From Aeromonas eucrenophila (lineage in GTDB: Bacteria; Pseudomonadota; Gammaproteobacteria; Enterobacterales; Aeromonadaceae), in NCBI RefSeq assembly GCF_000819865.1, contig NZ_CDDF01000014.1, forward strand, positions 265,007-329,006: DNA of 64,000 nt. Reading direction: 5' to 3'. Made by a program: the position numbers and the translations under genes. A model generated the notes under the pieces. It had not been told where the DNA came from, searched no databases, and saw only the letters and a list, made by a program, of their open reading frames with translations. Positions 1 through 9,134 of this stretch are shown here, in pieces. Position 1 is the first letter of the stretch. The number at the start of each line of letters is the position of its first letter.

Positions 1-68
1 GCTCAGCTGGATAGAGTACCTGGCTACGAACCAGGTGGTCAGAGGTTCGAATCCTCTCGGGCGCACCA
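1..68 (+). tRNA. tRNA-Arg(ACG), 5' end cut by the window edge
   Basis: The sequence matches the complete tRNA-Arg copy at 98-174 from its tenth base to the terminal CCA. The anticodon loop reads CTACGAA, giving anticodon ACG (ICG after deamination), which reads CGU, CGC and CGA codons. The T stem is AGAGG/CCTCT, whereas the neighbouring copy has GGAGG/CCTCC, a compensated base-pair difference. The first nine bases lie outside the window. Confidence 0.95.
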
Positions 69-97
69 TTTTTGAAGGCAATGCTAAAAGTTGATGA

Positions 98-174
98 GCG
101 CCCGTAGCTCAGCTGGATAGAGTACCTGGCTACGAACCAGGTGGTCGGAGGTTCGAATCCTCCCGGGCGCACCA
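98..174 (+). tRNA. tRNA-Arg(ACG)
   Basis: This is a complete 77-nt cloverleaf with acceptor stem GCGCCCG/CGGGCGC, anticodon ACG in the loop CTACGAA, and an encoded CCA end. It lies 29 nt after an almost identical copy and is followed by an intrinsic terminator, so the two are probably the tail of a multi-copy tRNA-Arg operon that starts upstream of the window. Confidence 0.97.
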
Positions 175-180
175 TATAGA

Positions 181-211
181 CAGCCTCGACTCAGGTCGAG
201 GCTGTTTTTTT
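181..211 (+). terminator. Intrinsic terminator of the tRNA-Arg operon
   Basis: A GC-rich hairpin (AGCCTCGAC, short loop, GTCGAGGCT) is followed by a run of seven T. It starts 7 nt after the CCA of the second tRNA-Arg. Confidence 0.9.
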
Positions 212-387
212 ATGTGCCCATTTCCTCTTTCAGCATGAAAATATGCTGCTATCTGCACATTCCCCCCTATCTTTCTCTATCCTCTGGGTCGCTTTGTCAC
301 TCGGCCGACGAGTCCCGGCGGATCCCCTGTGCCGCGTCAGGCGCTCGCCCAGGCCGCTCTGAGCGCTTTCTACTTCAGTAGCACTAA

Positions 388-655
388 GGTCCGCCCACTA
401 TCCCCTGGATATCTACTCAGGCAGGCGTGACGGGCCTGTGGGGGCATGCTACCTCCCCATAATCACAGGTCGCCCACCATCCCTTGGATATCGATTCAGA
501 TAGCCACGGCTGGCCTGTGAGCGCGTGTTATTCCCGTATCATCATCCATCCCTTGGGGAGCGGCTCAGACAGCCACGGTTGGCCTGTGAGCGCGTGCCAT
601 TCCCATACCATCAGGGTTCGCCTACCATCCCCTGAGGATTGGCTTAGACAGATAC
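388..655. repeat. Four degenerate tandem repeats downstream of the tRNA-Arg genes
   Basis: About four diverged copies with a period of roughly 70-80 bp begin near 388, 468, 545 and 613. Shared blocks are CCATCCCTTGG, GATTCAGA/GGCTCAGA, and GGCCTGTGAGCGCGTG; copies 2 and 3 share AGCCACGG and TGGCCTGTGAGCGCGTG. The rest of 212-688 shows nothing else recognisable. A 73-codon frame crosses the repeats but I do not believe it is a gene. Function is unknown; the arrangement recalls the repeats that trail the E. coli tyrT tRNA operon, though I see no sequence match to them. Confidence 0.6.
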
Positions 656-688
656 TGCGAGCGGTGGGCATGGGCGAGCGCTGGACAA

Positions 689-718
689 TAAAAAAGGATG
701 CCTAGGCATCCTTTTTTG
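689..718. terminator. Bidirectional intrinsic terminator between the repeats and pbpG
   Basis: The hairpin AAGGATGCC-TA-GGCATCCTT is flanked by A and T runs on both sides. It lies 17 nt beyond the pbpG stop codon and would end pbpG transcripts on the minus strand as well as anything entering from the left. Confidence 0.85.
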
Positions 719-734
719 CGTTTCAGCTATCCGC

Positions 735-1562
735 TCAGCTCTTGAGCCACTTGCGAATGCGGTTGGCATCGCCGATGGGGGTGCGTTTGCCCACAGAGTT
801 GAGCAGCACTATGGCCAGCTCCTGGCGATCCGGCTTGGCGCGCATCAGCAGGCAGCGGCCCGCCTCGTCGGTATAGCCGGTCTTGGAGAGGCGCACGTCC
901 CAGTCCGGGTTCTTCACCAGCGGGTTAGTGTTGTTGAACATCAGGCTATAGGAGGGGTTGGAGAAGCGCATCTCCATGCTGTCGTTCTGGGTGAACTGGC
1001 GGATCAGCGGTTGGCGATAGGCCGCCGAGATGAGCCTGGCCAGATCTTGGGCGGTGGAGACGTTGCGGGTCGACAGGCCGGTGGAGTCATAGTAGCGGGT
1101 ATTGCGCATGCCGAGCTGCTTGGCCTTATTGTTCATGGCGCGGATAAAAGCGGCGCGGCCACCGGGATAGTGGCGGGCCAGGGCGGAGGCCATACGGTTC
1201 TCGGAGGACATCAGCGCCAGGTGCAGGGCATCGCGGCGGGTCACCTTGGTGCCGAAGCGCACCCGGGAGTAGGTGTGCTTGATGTTGTCCCTGTCGTTCT
1301 GATCGACGGTCAGGGTCTGGCTCAGGTTCTGCTTGGCATCCAGCACCACCAGGGCGGTCATCAGCTTGGTGAGGGAGGCGATGGGGCGCACCTGGGTGGG
1401 GTTCTTCTGATAGAGCGTCTTGCCCGTGTTGACGTCCATCACCAGGGCGCTGCCTGACTGTAACTTCAGATTGGCCGGGTTGGGTGCCGCCAGGGCCGCA
1501 GGCAATCCAAGCAGTCCCATCAACCCACACAGCAGCGCGATTGCGCGAATCCGACACCCCAT
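735..1562 (-). CDS. pbpG: D-alanyl-D-alanine endopeptidase, PBP7/8 type
   Basis: This is a periplasmic low-molecular-mass penicillin-binding protein that cleaves DD cross-links between peptidoglycan stem peptides. The active-site signatures of peptidase family S11 appear in order: SLTK (Ser about residue 63), SEN and KTGY. A signal peptide ends near AALA. I chose the ATG at 1562 because GGAG lies just upstream; the in-frame GTG at 1604 would add 14 residues that lengthen the leader and has no clear ribosome site. The gene is monocistronic between two terminators. Confidence 0.93.
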   Translation of the reverse strand: MGCRIRAIALLCGLMGLLGLPAALAAPNPANLKLQSGSALVMDVNTGKTLYQKNPTQVRPIASLTKLMTALVVLDAKQNLSQTLTVDQNDRDNIKHTYSRVRFGTKVTRRDALHLALMSSENRMASALARHYPGGRAAFIRAMNNKAKQLGMRNTRYYDSTGLSTRNVSTAQDLARLISAAYRQPLIRQFTQNDSMEMRFSNPSYSLMFNNTNPLVKNPDWDVRLSKTGYTDEAGRCLLMRAKPDRQELAIVLLNSVGKRTPIGDANRIRKWLKS

Positions 1563-1662
1563 ACAACCGACTCCATCTACAGCGAAAAAAGGCGCTAGAT
1601 TCACTCATTTTTGCCCTCGCTTTACAAGAGCACCAGCGGGGATTTCGTCATTATTTCCATAA

Positions 1663-1690
1663 AAAAAGGGCCGCCTGCCGGCGACCCCTG
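1663..1690 (-). terminator. Intrinsic terminator of the dedA-type gene
   Basis: On the minus strand the hairpin GGGTCGCC-GGCA-GGCGGCCC is followed by seven T. It lies 10 nt after the stop codon of the DedA gene. Confidence 0.85.
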
Positions 1691-1699
1691 TTACGCGTC

Positions 1700-2365
1700 T
1701 CAATCCTTGGAGACGGTGGCCTTGCGTTTGCTCAGCCAGCGCCAGACCAGCGCGATCAACCCGCCGACCAGCAGTACCAGCGGCAGGCAGAGGATGATGC
1801 TGAGGAACTGGGACTCATACTGTGCGGCCAGCTTGGTGTGGCTCAGGTAGTAGCCCAGGCCGACCAGCGGGCAGATCCACATGATGGAGCTGACCAGGTT
1901 GACGATGAGAAAGCGCCCCTGGGGGATCTCGCTGGCACCGACGATATAGGGATAGGCGGTGCGTACGAAGGCGATGTAGCGAGCCGTGATCAGGGTGACT
2001 ATGCCGTACTTGTTGAGCAGGTAGTACACCTTCTCCTTGTGCTTGTCATCCAGGTGGGACATCAGCCTGTGGTACATCTGGGTGTGGCCGAGGAAGCGCC
2101 CCTGCATGTAGCCAAGCCAGGTGCCGACGAAGGTGGCCACGATCAGCAGCGGGACTATCGCCAGCGGCAGTACCCCCTGATAGATGAGCACGCCGGTCAG
2201 GATCAGCAGGGTGTCCCCTGGCAGGAAGGCGGTCGGGATGAAGCCATTCTCCAGCACCAGGAAGGTCAGCAGGACGACATAGACCATGAAGACCATCTTG
2301 GGATCGGACAGGGCCGCCAGATCCTGATTCATGAAGGCGTGAGCCAGGTGGTAAAACTGCTCCAT
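1700..2365 (-). CDS. DedA/VTT-family inner membrane protein
   Basis: A 221-residue polytopic protein. The family signature shows as ENGFIPTAFLPGDTLLILTG (about residues 39-58), then a GTWLGY segment, and a conserved TARYIAFVRTAYPYIVGAS block containing the family Arg. DedA proteins act as proton-driven lipid carriers or scramblases, for example for undecaprenyl phosphate, and affect cell division and envelope stress; which substrate this one uses cannot be told. The hydrophobic C-terminus ends in a Lys/Arg-rich tail. The upstream CNNM gene ends 18 nt before its start, suggesting co-transcription. Confidence 0.9.
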   Translation of the reverse strand: MEQFYHLAHAFMNQDLAALSDPKMVFMVYVVLLTFLVLENGFIPTAFLPGDTLLILTGVLIYQGVLPLAIVPLLIVATFVGTWLGYMQGRFLGHTQMYHRLMSHLDDKHKEKVYYLLNKYGIVTLITARYIAFVRTAYPYIVGASEIPQGRFLIVNLVSSIMWICPLVGLGYYLSHTKLAAQYESQFLSIILCLPLVLLVGGLIALVWRWLSKRKATVSKD

Positions 2366-2383
2366 ACGTGCAAACTCCGCAGG

Positions 2384-3676
2384 TTAGCTGGGTTGGTCGG
2401 TCAAAGGCATGGCAAGCACCTTGTCGATGCGCAGGCCGTCCATATCCACTATTTCCAGTTGCCACTGTTCCAGGGTGACGATGTCTCCGGTCTGGGGCAG
2501 GCGGCCAAGGAGCAGCATGATAAGCCCTCCAAGGGTGTGATAGTGATGTTTTTCTTCTTCCGGCAGCCGTACCAGCTCCAGACAGTCCTTCAATTCGGGT
2601 AGCGGGATCAGGCCATCGAGCAGCCAGCTGCCGTCGGCGCGCTGGAAGGCCCAGTTGTCTTCGCCACCTTCCTGCTGGAAGTCACCGGCCAGGGTCTCCA
2701 GCAGATCCTGCTGGGTGACCAGCCCCTGCAGCTCACCGTATTCATCCACCACCAGCACCATGTGCTCCGAGTGGGTGCGGAAGTGGTTGAGCAGCTCGAG
2801 GCCGTTGAGGGTCTCCGGCAGCAGGCTGCCGTCCTGGGTCAGGGCCGCCAGATCGATGGGGTCGCCCTTGATGTAGGCGTGCAGTACCCGGCTGACGTTG
2901 AGGATGCCCACCAGATCCGACAGGCTGCCGTCACAGACCGGGAAGTAGCCGTGGCGATACTCCACCAGTCGCTGCAGGTTGATCTCCAGCGGCAGGGAGA
3001 GATCCAGATAGCGGATGTCGCTGCGGGGCACCATCAGGGAGGAGAGGCTGCGCTCGTCGAGACGGAACACATTGCGCAGCATAGTGTGTTCGTGGTCCTC
3101 GATGATCCCGGCTTCGGAGCCCTCCACCAGGATGGCGTGGATCTCCTCCTGGGTGACGTTGTTGCTGCTGCTTTGATCGACCCGCAGCAGGCGCAGGCTG
3201 GCATTGGTCGAGGTCGACAGCAGCCAGACGAAGGGGCGGGTCAGGGTGGCCAGCCAGAGCATGGGGCGGGCCACCAGACAGGCGATGCGTTCGGCGTTGA
3301 GCTGGCCGAGGCGCTTGGGCACCAGCTCCCCCACCACGATGGAGAGGTAGGTCACCAGTACCACGACGATGATGGTGGCGAGCAGGCTGCTGCTGTTGGC
3401 GGACAGACCCCACTCCTGCAACCAGAGGGCGAAGGGCTGGGCCAGCAGGGACTCACCATAGATACCGTTGAGCAGGCCGATGCTGGTGATGCCGATCTGC
3501 ACGGCGGAGAGGAAATGGGTCGGATCCTCCCCCAGCTTGAGCGCGATGGCGGCGGAGCGATTGCCCTCGCTTGCCAGTTTGGCGAGGCGAGCCTTGCGCG
3601 CGGTGACGATGGCAATTTCCGACATGGCGAACATGCCATTGAGCAAAATCAATCCAAGCAGGATCAATACTTCCAT
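2384..3676 (-). CDS. CNNM (DUF21)-CBS-CorC/HlyC family transporter
   Basis: A 430-residue membrane protein. The N-terminal DUF21/CNNM transmembrane domain (about 1-185) includes the motif MSEIAIVTARKARLAKLA. It is followed by a Bateman pair of CBS domains (about 200-325, with MVPRSDIRYLDL) and a C-terminal CorC_HlyC domain. Relatives include E. coli YtfL/PaeA and YfjD, linked to polyamine or divalent-cation export; older 'hemolysin' labels are not supported for this architecture. The gene lies upstream of the DedA gene in the same direction. Confidence 0.9.
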   Translation of the reverse strand: MEVLILLGLILLNGMFAMSEIAIVTARKARLAKLASEGNRSAAIALKLGEDPTHFLSAVQIGITSIGLLNGIYGESLLAQPFALWLQEWGLSANSSSLLATIIVVVLVTYLSIVVGELVPKRLGQLNAERIACLVARPMLWLATLTRPFVWLLSTSTNASLRLLRVDQSSSNNVTQEEIHAILVEGSEAGIIEDHEHTMLRNVFRLDERSLSSLMVPRSDIRYLDLSLPLEINLQRLVEYRHGYFPVCDGSLSDLVGILNVSRVLHAYIKGDPIDLAALTQDGSLLPETLNGLELLNHFRTHSEHMVLVVDEYGELQGLVTQQDLLETLAGDFQQEGGEDNWAFQRADGSWLLDGLIPLPELKDCLELVRLPEEEKHHYHTLGGLIMLLLGRLPQTGDIVTLEQWQLEIVDMDGLRIDKVLAMPLTDQPS

Positions 3677-3882
3677 ACTGGGGCAGCACTCCGAATAGAA
3701 AAGATCGCTGGCAGTGTAATGAATTTGCGCGCGATGCGCTTGTGAAAGCAGGTGATTTGGTTCGTGAATTTTTCAATTACTCGGGGAAAAAAGCGCAGAA
3801 AAACGGCGCCGACCGCTGGCGGGTCCCGATCCCGGCTGAGGGTGTCACGCCCCCTTATCCCAATCCCTTCGCGCCAGAAAAT

Positions 3883-3913
3883 AAAAAAGCCCCCGATCAA
3901 CGGGGGCTTTTTG
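3883..3913 (-). terminator. Intrinsic terminator after valS
   Basis: The symmetrical hairpin AAGCCCCCG-ATCAA-CGGGGGCTT is flanked by A and T runs. It lies 15 nt after the valS stop codon and can work in both directions. The remaining 3677-3882 stretch, upstream of the CNNM gene, holds no gene I can see. Confidence 0.88.
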
Positions 3914-3927
3914 CCATCAGGGCTCGC

Positions 3928-6780
3928 TTAGAGGGCGGCGATCTCGACCTGCTGGGCTTCCAGCTTGGCCAGCTGGAGGCGGTACTCTTCCAGCTTCTCA
4001 CGCTCCTTGGCGATGACCGCATCCGGCGCCTTGGCCACGAAGGCCTCGTTGCCGAGCTTGCCTTCGATGCGGGCGCACTCACCGGCCAGCTTCGCCACTT
4101 CCTTGGCCAGACGGGCCAGCTCGGCTTCCTTGTCGATGAGGCCCGCCATGGGGATCATCAGCTCGGTGGCGCCGATCAGCTTCTTCACCGACAGGGGGGC
4201 GACTTCGCCGTCCGCCAGCACGCGGATGGACTCCAGACGTGCCAGTGACTTGAGGAAGGCCTCGTTGTCCTGGGCGCGCATGGCATCCTTGGCGTCGCAT
4301 TTGAGCAGCACGTTCAGGCCCACGCTCGGGGAGACGTTCATCTCGGCGCGGATGTTGCGGATGCCGACGATGAACTCCTTCACCCACTCCTGATCCGCCA
4401 TGGCAGTCTCATCCAGCCTGGCGTCATCGAACTCGGGGAAGGCTTGCAGCATGATGGTGTCGGCATGGACCCCGGTCAGCGGCGCCACCGATTTCCAGAT
4501 GGTCTCGGTGATGAACGGAATGATGGGGTGCGCCAGGCGCAGCAGGGTTTCCAGCACAGTCACCAGGGTGTGACGGGTGGCACGCTGCTCGGCCTCGGAG
4601 CCCTTGCCCAGCACCGGCTTGGTCAGCTCCAGATACCAGTCGCAGAACTGGTTCCAGATAAATTCGTACAGCACGCCGGCGGCAATGTCGAAGCGGTAGG
4701 TGTCGAGCGCGGTGCGGAAGTCGCGGATGGCGACCTGCAGCTGGGACTGGATCCAGCGATCCGCCAGGCTGAACTGCATCTCACCGCCGCTCAGGCCACA
4801 ATCCTGCTGTTCGGTGTTCATCAGCACGTAGCGGGAGGCGTTCCACAGCTTGTTGCAGAAGTTGTTGTAGCCGTCCAGGCGCTTCATGTCCCAGTTGATG
4901 TCACGACCGGTCGAGGCCAGCGCCGCCAGGGTGAAGCGCAGGGCGTCGGTGCCGTGAGCCTCGATCCCTTCCGGGAACTGCTTGGCGGTACGCTTGCCGA
5001 TCTTCTCGGCCATCTGCGGCTGCATCATGTTGCCGGTGCGCTTCTCCAGCAGATCGGCTAAGGAGATGCCGTCGATCATGTCGAGGGGATCCAGCACGTT
5101 GCCCTTGGACTTGGACATCTTCTGGCCCTCTTCATCCCGGATGAGGCCGGTGATGTAGACGGTCTTGAAGGGAACCTGCGGGGTGCCATCCTCGTTCTTG
5201 ATGAAGTGCATGGTCATCATGATCATCCGGGCGATCCAGAAGAAGATGATGTCGAAGCCGCTCATCAGCACGTCGGTGGGGTGGAAGGTCTTGAGCGCCT
5301 CTGTGTTGTTCGGCCAGCCCAGGGTGGAGAAGGTCCAGAGGGCAGAGCTGAACCAGGTGTCCAGCACGTCTTCGTCCTGACGCAGCACGGTCACGGACGG
5401 GATATTGTGCTTGGCGCGCACCTCGGCCTCGTCGCGACCGACGTAGACCTTGCCGGCCTCGTCATACCAGGCCGGGATGCGGTGACCCCACCACAGCTGA
5501 CGGGAGACGCACCAGTCCTGAATGTCGCGCATCCAGGAGAAGTACATGTTCTCGTACTGCTTGGGCACGAACTGGATGCGGCCATCTTCCACCGCTTCGA
5601 TGGCGGTCTTGGCCATGGGGGCCACGCGCACGTACCACTGGTCGGTCAGCATGGGCTCGATGGGCACGCCGCCGCGATCGCCGTAGGGCTGTTGCAGCAC
5701 GTGATCCTTGGTCTCGGCCAGCAGACCCAGCTCGTCCAGCTTGGCCAGGATGGCCTTGCGGGCGGCGAAGCGCTCAAGCCCGGCGAACTCGCTCGGCAGG
5801 GCCGCGTCGTAGGCGGTGCTCGGGTTGCCGTTGGTGTCGACCACTTCGGCCTCGGCGCGCACATGGGCGTCCAGGGTGAAGATGTTGATCATCGGCAGGT
5901 TGTGGCGCTTGCCCACTTCGTTATCGTTGAAGTCGTGAGCCGGAGTGATCTTCACGCAGCCGGTGCCCTTCTCCATGTCGGCGTGTTCATCGGCGACGAT
6001 GGGGATCAGACGGTTCACCAGCGGCAGCAAGATGTGCTGGCCGATCAGCGCTTTGTAGCGTGGATCTTCCGGGTTCACGGCGACGGCGGTGTCACCCAGC
6101 ATGGTTTCGGGGCGAGTGGTGGCGACGATCAGATGATCCTGGCCTTCGGCGGTCTTGGCGCCGTTCGCCAGCGGGTAGCGCAGGTGCCACATGTGGCCCT
6201 TGATCTCGCGGTTCTCCACTTCCAGATCGGAGATGGCGGTGTTGAGCTTGGGATCCCAGTTCACCAGACGCTTGCCACGGTACATCAGGCCATCTTCGTA
6301 CAGACGCACGAACACTTCCTGCACGGCTTCGGACAGACCCTCATCCATGGTGAAGCGCTCGCGCTCCCAATCCACGGAATCGCCGAGGCGGCGCATCTGG
6401 CGGGTGATGGTGCCGCCGGACTCTTCCTTCCACTGCCAGATCTTGTCGATGAAGGCATCACGGCCGTAGTCGTGACGGGTCTTGCCCTCTTCGGCGGCGA
6501 TCTTGCGCTCCACCACCATCTGGGTGGCGATGCCGGCGTGGTCACAGCCTGCCTGCCACAGGGTGTTCTTGCCCTGCATGCGGTTGTAGCGGATCAGGGT
6601 GTCCATCAGGGTCTGCTGGAAGGCGTGACCCATGTGCAGGCTGCCGGTGACGTTCGGCGGCGGGATCATGATGCAGAAGGAGTCTTTGCTGGTGTCGCCG
6701 TGGGGCTTGAAGTAACCCTGGGATTCCCAGTGCTGATAGAGCGCCTGTTCGATGGCGTTGTGATTAAAGGTCTTTTCCAT
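3928..6780 (-). CDS. valS: Valyl-tRNA synthetase
   Basis: A class Ia aminoacyl-tRNA synthetase of 950 residues, the usual length, charging tRNA-Val with valine. The HIGH signature is HMGH at residues 49-52 after PPPNVTG; KMSKS is present as KMSKSKGN near residue 555. The editing (CP1) domain lies between, and the C-terminal 80 residues form the valS coiled coil. The start is the ATG of MEKTFNHN; a longer frame extends 30 codons upstream without family support. It is the last gene of pepA-holC-valS, the same order as in E. coli. Confidence 0.98.
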   Translation of the reverse strand: MEKTFNHNAIEQALYQHWESQGYFKPHGDTSKDSFCIMIPPPNVTGSLHMGHAFQQTLMDTLIRYNRMQGKNTLWQAGCDHAGIATQMVVERKIAAEEGKTRHDYGRDAFIDKIWQWKEESGGTITRQMRRLGDSVDWERERFTMDEGLSEAVQEVFVRLYEDGLMYRGKRLVNWDPKLNTAISDLEVENREIKGHMWHLRYPLANGAKTAEGQDHLIVATTRPETMLGDTAVAVNPEDPRYKALIGQHILLPLVNRLIPIVADEHADMEKGTGCVKITPAHDFNDNEVGKRHNLPMINIFTLDAHVRAEAEVVDTNGNPSTAYDAALPSEFAGLERFAARKAILAKLDELGLLAETKDHVLQQPYGDRGGVPIEPMLTDQWYVRVAPMAKTAIEAVEDGRIQFVPKQYENMYFSWMRDIQDWCVSRQLWWGHRIPAWYDEAGKVYVGRDEAEVRAKHNIPSVTVLRQDEDVLDTWFSSALWTFSTLGWPNNTEALKTFHPTDVLMSGFDIIFFWIARMIMMTMHFIKNEDGTPQVPFKTVYITGLIRDEEGQKMSKSKGNVLDPLDMIDGISLADLLEKRTGNMMQPQMAEKIGKRTAKQFPEGIEAHGTDALRFTLAALASTGRDINWDMKRLDGYNNFCNKLWNASRYVLMNTEQQDCGLSGGEMQFSLADRWIQSQLQVAIRDFRTALDTYRFDIAAGVLYEFIWNQFCDWYLELTKPVLGKGSEAEQRATRHTLVTVLETLLRLAHPIIPFITETIWKSVAPLTGVHADTIMLQAFPEFDDARLDETAMADQEWVKEFIVGIRNIRAEMNVSPSVGLNVLLKCDAKDAMRAQDNEAFLKSLARLESIRVLADGEVAPLSVKKLIGATELMIPMAGLIDKEAELARLAKEVAKLAGECARIEGKLGNEAFVAKAPDAVIAKEREKLEEYRLQLAKLEAQQVEIAAL

Positions 6781-6841
6781 GGTCTCGCCGTATTCTGGAT
6801 GGATTCTGGTGTGAATGGGTACTGGATCGCGCGAGACGCAG

Positions 6842-7297
6842 TCAGGGCTGCGCCGGATCCGGTGCGGCAAGGACGGGCTGATCCCTCATGTCGAGGGTGT
6901 GGCCTGCCTGGCGATAGTGCTTGTAGCGCTCGCGGGCTTGCTGCTTTTGCGTTTCGTCAGTGGGGACAAAATCTACCACTTGAGCGAAGTGTCCTGCAAA
7001 CAAAGGTGTCTGTTCGGCCAGATTGATGAGGCGGGCGTAGCGCCGCTTCGGTGGCTGATGGCCTATCTCTACCGGCGCCTGACCGCTTTCCCCCTGCAAC
7101 TGGTGCGGCACGAAACGATCGGTTGGCAGTTGCCACAGCAACTCGTCGAGGCGCAGCGCCTGAGCCTCGTCGGCGCAGTACAGGTAAATATGGCCCGCGC
7201 TCCAGCTGTCGGCTGCCAACTGGCAGGCGAGCCGCTCGACCGCAGAAGCCTGCGGATCGTCCTGCTCGCTCATCAGGTAAAAGGTCACTTGGCTCAT
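6842..7297 (-). CDS. holC: DNA polymerase III chi subunit
   Basis: A 151-residue protein starting MSQVTFYL. Chi belongs to the clamp loader and links it to SSB. The pattern (short N-terminal strand, a [12 protein letters not shown] segment, then RFVPHQL and an INLAEQTP block) is typical of HolC. It lies between pepA and valS as in E. coli, with 61 nt before valS. The C-terminal tail of about 15 residues, rich in Ala and Pro, is probably disordered. Confidence 0.92.
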   Translation of the reverse strand: MSQVTFYLMSEQDDPQASAVERLACQLAADSWSAGHIYLYCADEAQALRLDELLWQLPTDRFVPHQLQGESGQAPVEIGHQPPKRRYARLINLAEQTPLFAGHFAQVVDFVPTDETQKQQARERYKHYRQAGHTLDMRDQPVLAAPDPAQP

Positions 7298-7387
7298 CAG
7301 GTTGGTCCCGTTTGGCTGTGACGGACAGCGATTGGCCGTCTTCTGGGGCGCCGTGCGGTGCGCGGTTTCCCCATGTTCTCAATGAAA

Positions 7388-7414
7388 CAAGGAAGAGGCG
7401 AGCCTCTTCCTTGT
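7388..7414 (-). terminator. Hairpin between pepA and holC
   Basis: The perfect stem CAAGGAAGAGGC/GCCTCTTCCTTG lies in the 153-nt pepA-holC gap. On the minus strand it is followed only by TTTC, so it is at most a weak terminator or attenuator that would lower holC-valS read-through relative to pepA. Confidence 0.55.
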
Positions 7415-7450
7415 GATACCACTCTCCTGATGGGCATCCGAAGAGAAGGC

Positions 7451-8962
7451 TTATTCCTTGTCTTCGACGTCCGCCACACCGGCGCGGTTGAGCAGGAACT
7501 GGGTCAGCAGCGGCACCGGACGCCCGGTGGAGCCCTTATCCTTGCCACTCTTCCAGGCGGTGCCGGCGATGTCCAGGTGCGCCCAGTTGTACTTCTTGGT
7601 GAAGCGCGACAGGAAGGCGGCGGCGGTGATGGTACCGGCCGGACGACCACCGATGTTGGCCATGTCGGCGAACGGGCTCTCCAGCTGTTCCTGATACTCG
7701 TCGAACAGCGGCAGGCGCCAGGCGCGATCACCGGCCTGCTCGGAGGCGTTCAGCAGCTCGTGGGCCAGCGGGTTGTGGTTCGCCAGCAGGCCCGAGGTGT
7801 GGTGACCCAGGGCGATGATGCAGGCGCCGGTCAGGGTGGCCACGTCGATGACGGTCTCGGGATCGTAACGGTCCACGTAGGTGAGGGCATCGCACAGCAC
7901 CAGACGGCCTTCCGCGTCGGTGTTGAGCACCTCGACGGTCTGGCCGGACATGGTGGTGAGGATGTCACCGGGGCGGTAGGCGTTGCCACCGGGCATGTTC
8001 TCGCAACCCGCCAGCACACCTATGACGTTGATGGGCAGTTGCAACTGGGCCAGGGCGTGCATGGTACCGAGCACGGAGGCGGCGCCGCCCATGTCGTACT
8101 TCATCTCGTCCATGCCCTCGGCCGGCTTGATGGAGATGCCGCCGGAGTCGAAGGTCAGCCCCTTGCCCACCAGTACGATGGGCTTGGCATCGCCGTTGCC
8201 CTTGTACTCGATGATGGCCATCATGGCTTCGTTGTCGGAGCCGCGGGCCACCGCCAGGTAGGAGTTCATGCCGAGCTCGGCCATCTCCTGCTCGCCGATC
8301 ACCTTGGTGGTGATGTTGTCATAGGCATCCGCCAGACGGCGGGCCTGGGAGGCGAGATAGGCCGGGTTGCAGACGTTGGGCGGCATGTTCGCCACGTCGC
8401 GGCAGATACGCACCCCTTTCGCCACGGCCAGGCCGTGGGTGATGGCGCGCTCGCCAATGGCCAGTTCCCGACGGGTCGGCACGTTGAAGACCAGCTTGCG
8501 CAGCGGACGGCGTGGCTCGGCCTTGTTGGTCTTGAACTGATCGAAGCTGTAGAGGCCCGCCTTGGTGGTTTCCACCGCCTGACGCACCTTCCAGTAGGTA
8601 TCCCGTCCCTTGACGTGCAGCTCGGTCAGGAAGCAGACGGCTTCCATGGACCCGGTCTCGTTCAGGGTGGTGATAGTCTTGTTGATGATCTGCTTGTACT
8701 GGCGTTCGTCGAGTTCCCGCTCCTTGCCGCAACCGACCAGCAGTACGCGCTCGCTGAGCACGCCCGGTACTTGATGCAGCAACAGCATCTGGCCTGGTTT
8801 GCCTTCCAGATCGCCGCGGCGCAGCAGCGAGCTGAGGTAGCCGTCGCTGATCTTGTCCAGCTGTTCGGCAACCGGAGAGAGGCGACGGGGCTCAAATACG
8901 CCGACGACGACGCAGGCACTGCGTTGCTTCTCAGGACTGCCACTCTTTACACTGAACTCCAT
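7451..8962 (-). CDS. pepA: Leucyl (cytosol) aminopeptidase PepA
   Basis: A di-metal M17 aminopeptidase of 503 residues, forming a hexamer in the cytoplasm; in E. coli PepA also binds DNA in Xer recombination and carAB control. The metal and active-site blocks [21 protein letters not shown] and [10 protein letters not shown] are intact. It starts [20 protein letters not shown] and diverges from lptF across about 170 nt. The C-terminus ends with an acidic VADVEDKE tail. Confidence 0.97.
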   Translation of the reverse strand: MEFSVKSGSPEKQRSACVVVGVFEPRRLSPVAEQLDKISDGYLSSLLRRGDLEGKPGQMLLLHQVPGVLSERVLLVGCGKERELDERQYKQIINKTITTLNETGSMEAVCFLTELHVKGRDTYWKVRQAVETTKAGLYSFDQFKTNKAEPRRPLRKLVFNVPTRRELAIGERAITHGLAVAKGVRICRDVANMPPNVCNPAYLASQARRLADAYDNITTKVIGEQEMAELGMNSYLAVARGSDNEAMMAIIEYKGNGDAKPIVLVGKGLTFDSGGISIKPAEGMDEMKYDMGGAASVLGTMHALAQLQLPINVIGVLAGCENMPGGNAYRPGDILTTMSGQTVEVLNTDAEGRLVLCDALTYVDRYDPETVIDVATLTGACIIALGHHTSGLLANHNPLAHELLNASEQAGDRAWRLPLFDEYQEQLESPFADMANIGGRPAGTITAAAFLSRFTKKYNWAHLDIAGTAWKSGKDKGSTGRPVPLLTQFLLNRAGVADVEDKE

Positions 8963-9134
8963 GGAATCTCCTACATCCTAAAGACAAAAGGCACCTTTTA
9001 TTGAATAATGCGGTGCTTGTTGGGGTATCAGAGGCGGAGCGAACAGCCACAGGCTCCGCAGTTCAAACTGGTAAAAATCCAATATAGGGCCCTATTTTTC
9101 AGGCATTCGACTAAAAACACAAGTTTACTTGGGA

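Noticed and set aside
484-705. 73-codon plus-strand frame with repeated SDSHGWPVSAC
   Set aside because: The repetition comes from the degenerate DNA repeats, there is no ribosome site, and the frame runs into a terminator.
5206-7026. 606-codon open frame antisense to valS
   Set aside because: High-GC codon bias of valS keeps this shadow frame open; its His/Gln/Val-rich sequence is typical of antisense translation.
9084-9095. ATAGGGCCCTAT palindrome between pepA and lptF as an operator
   Set aside because: Perfect but short, with no second copy and no known regulator to match; noted only as a curiosity.
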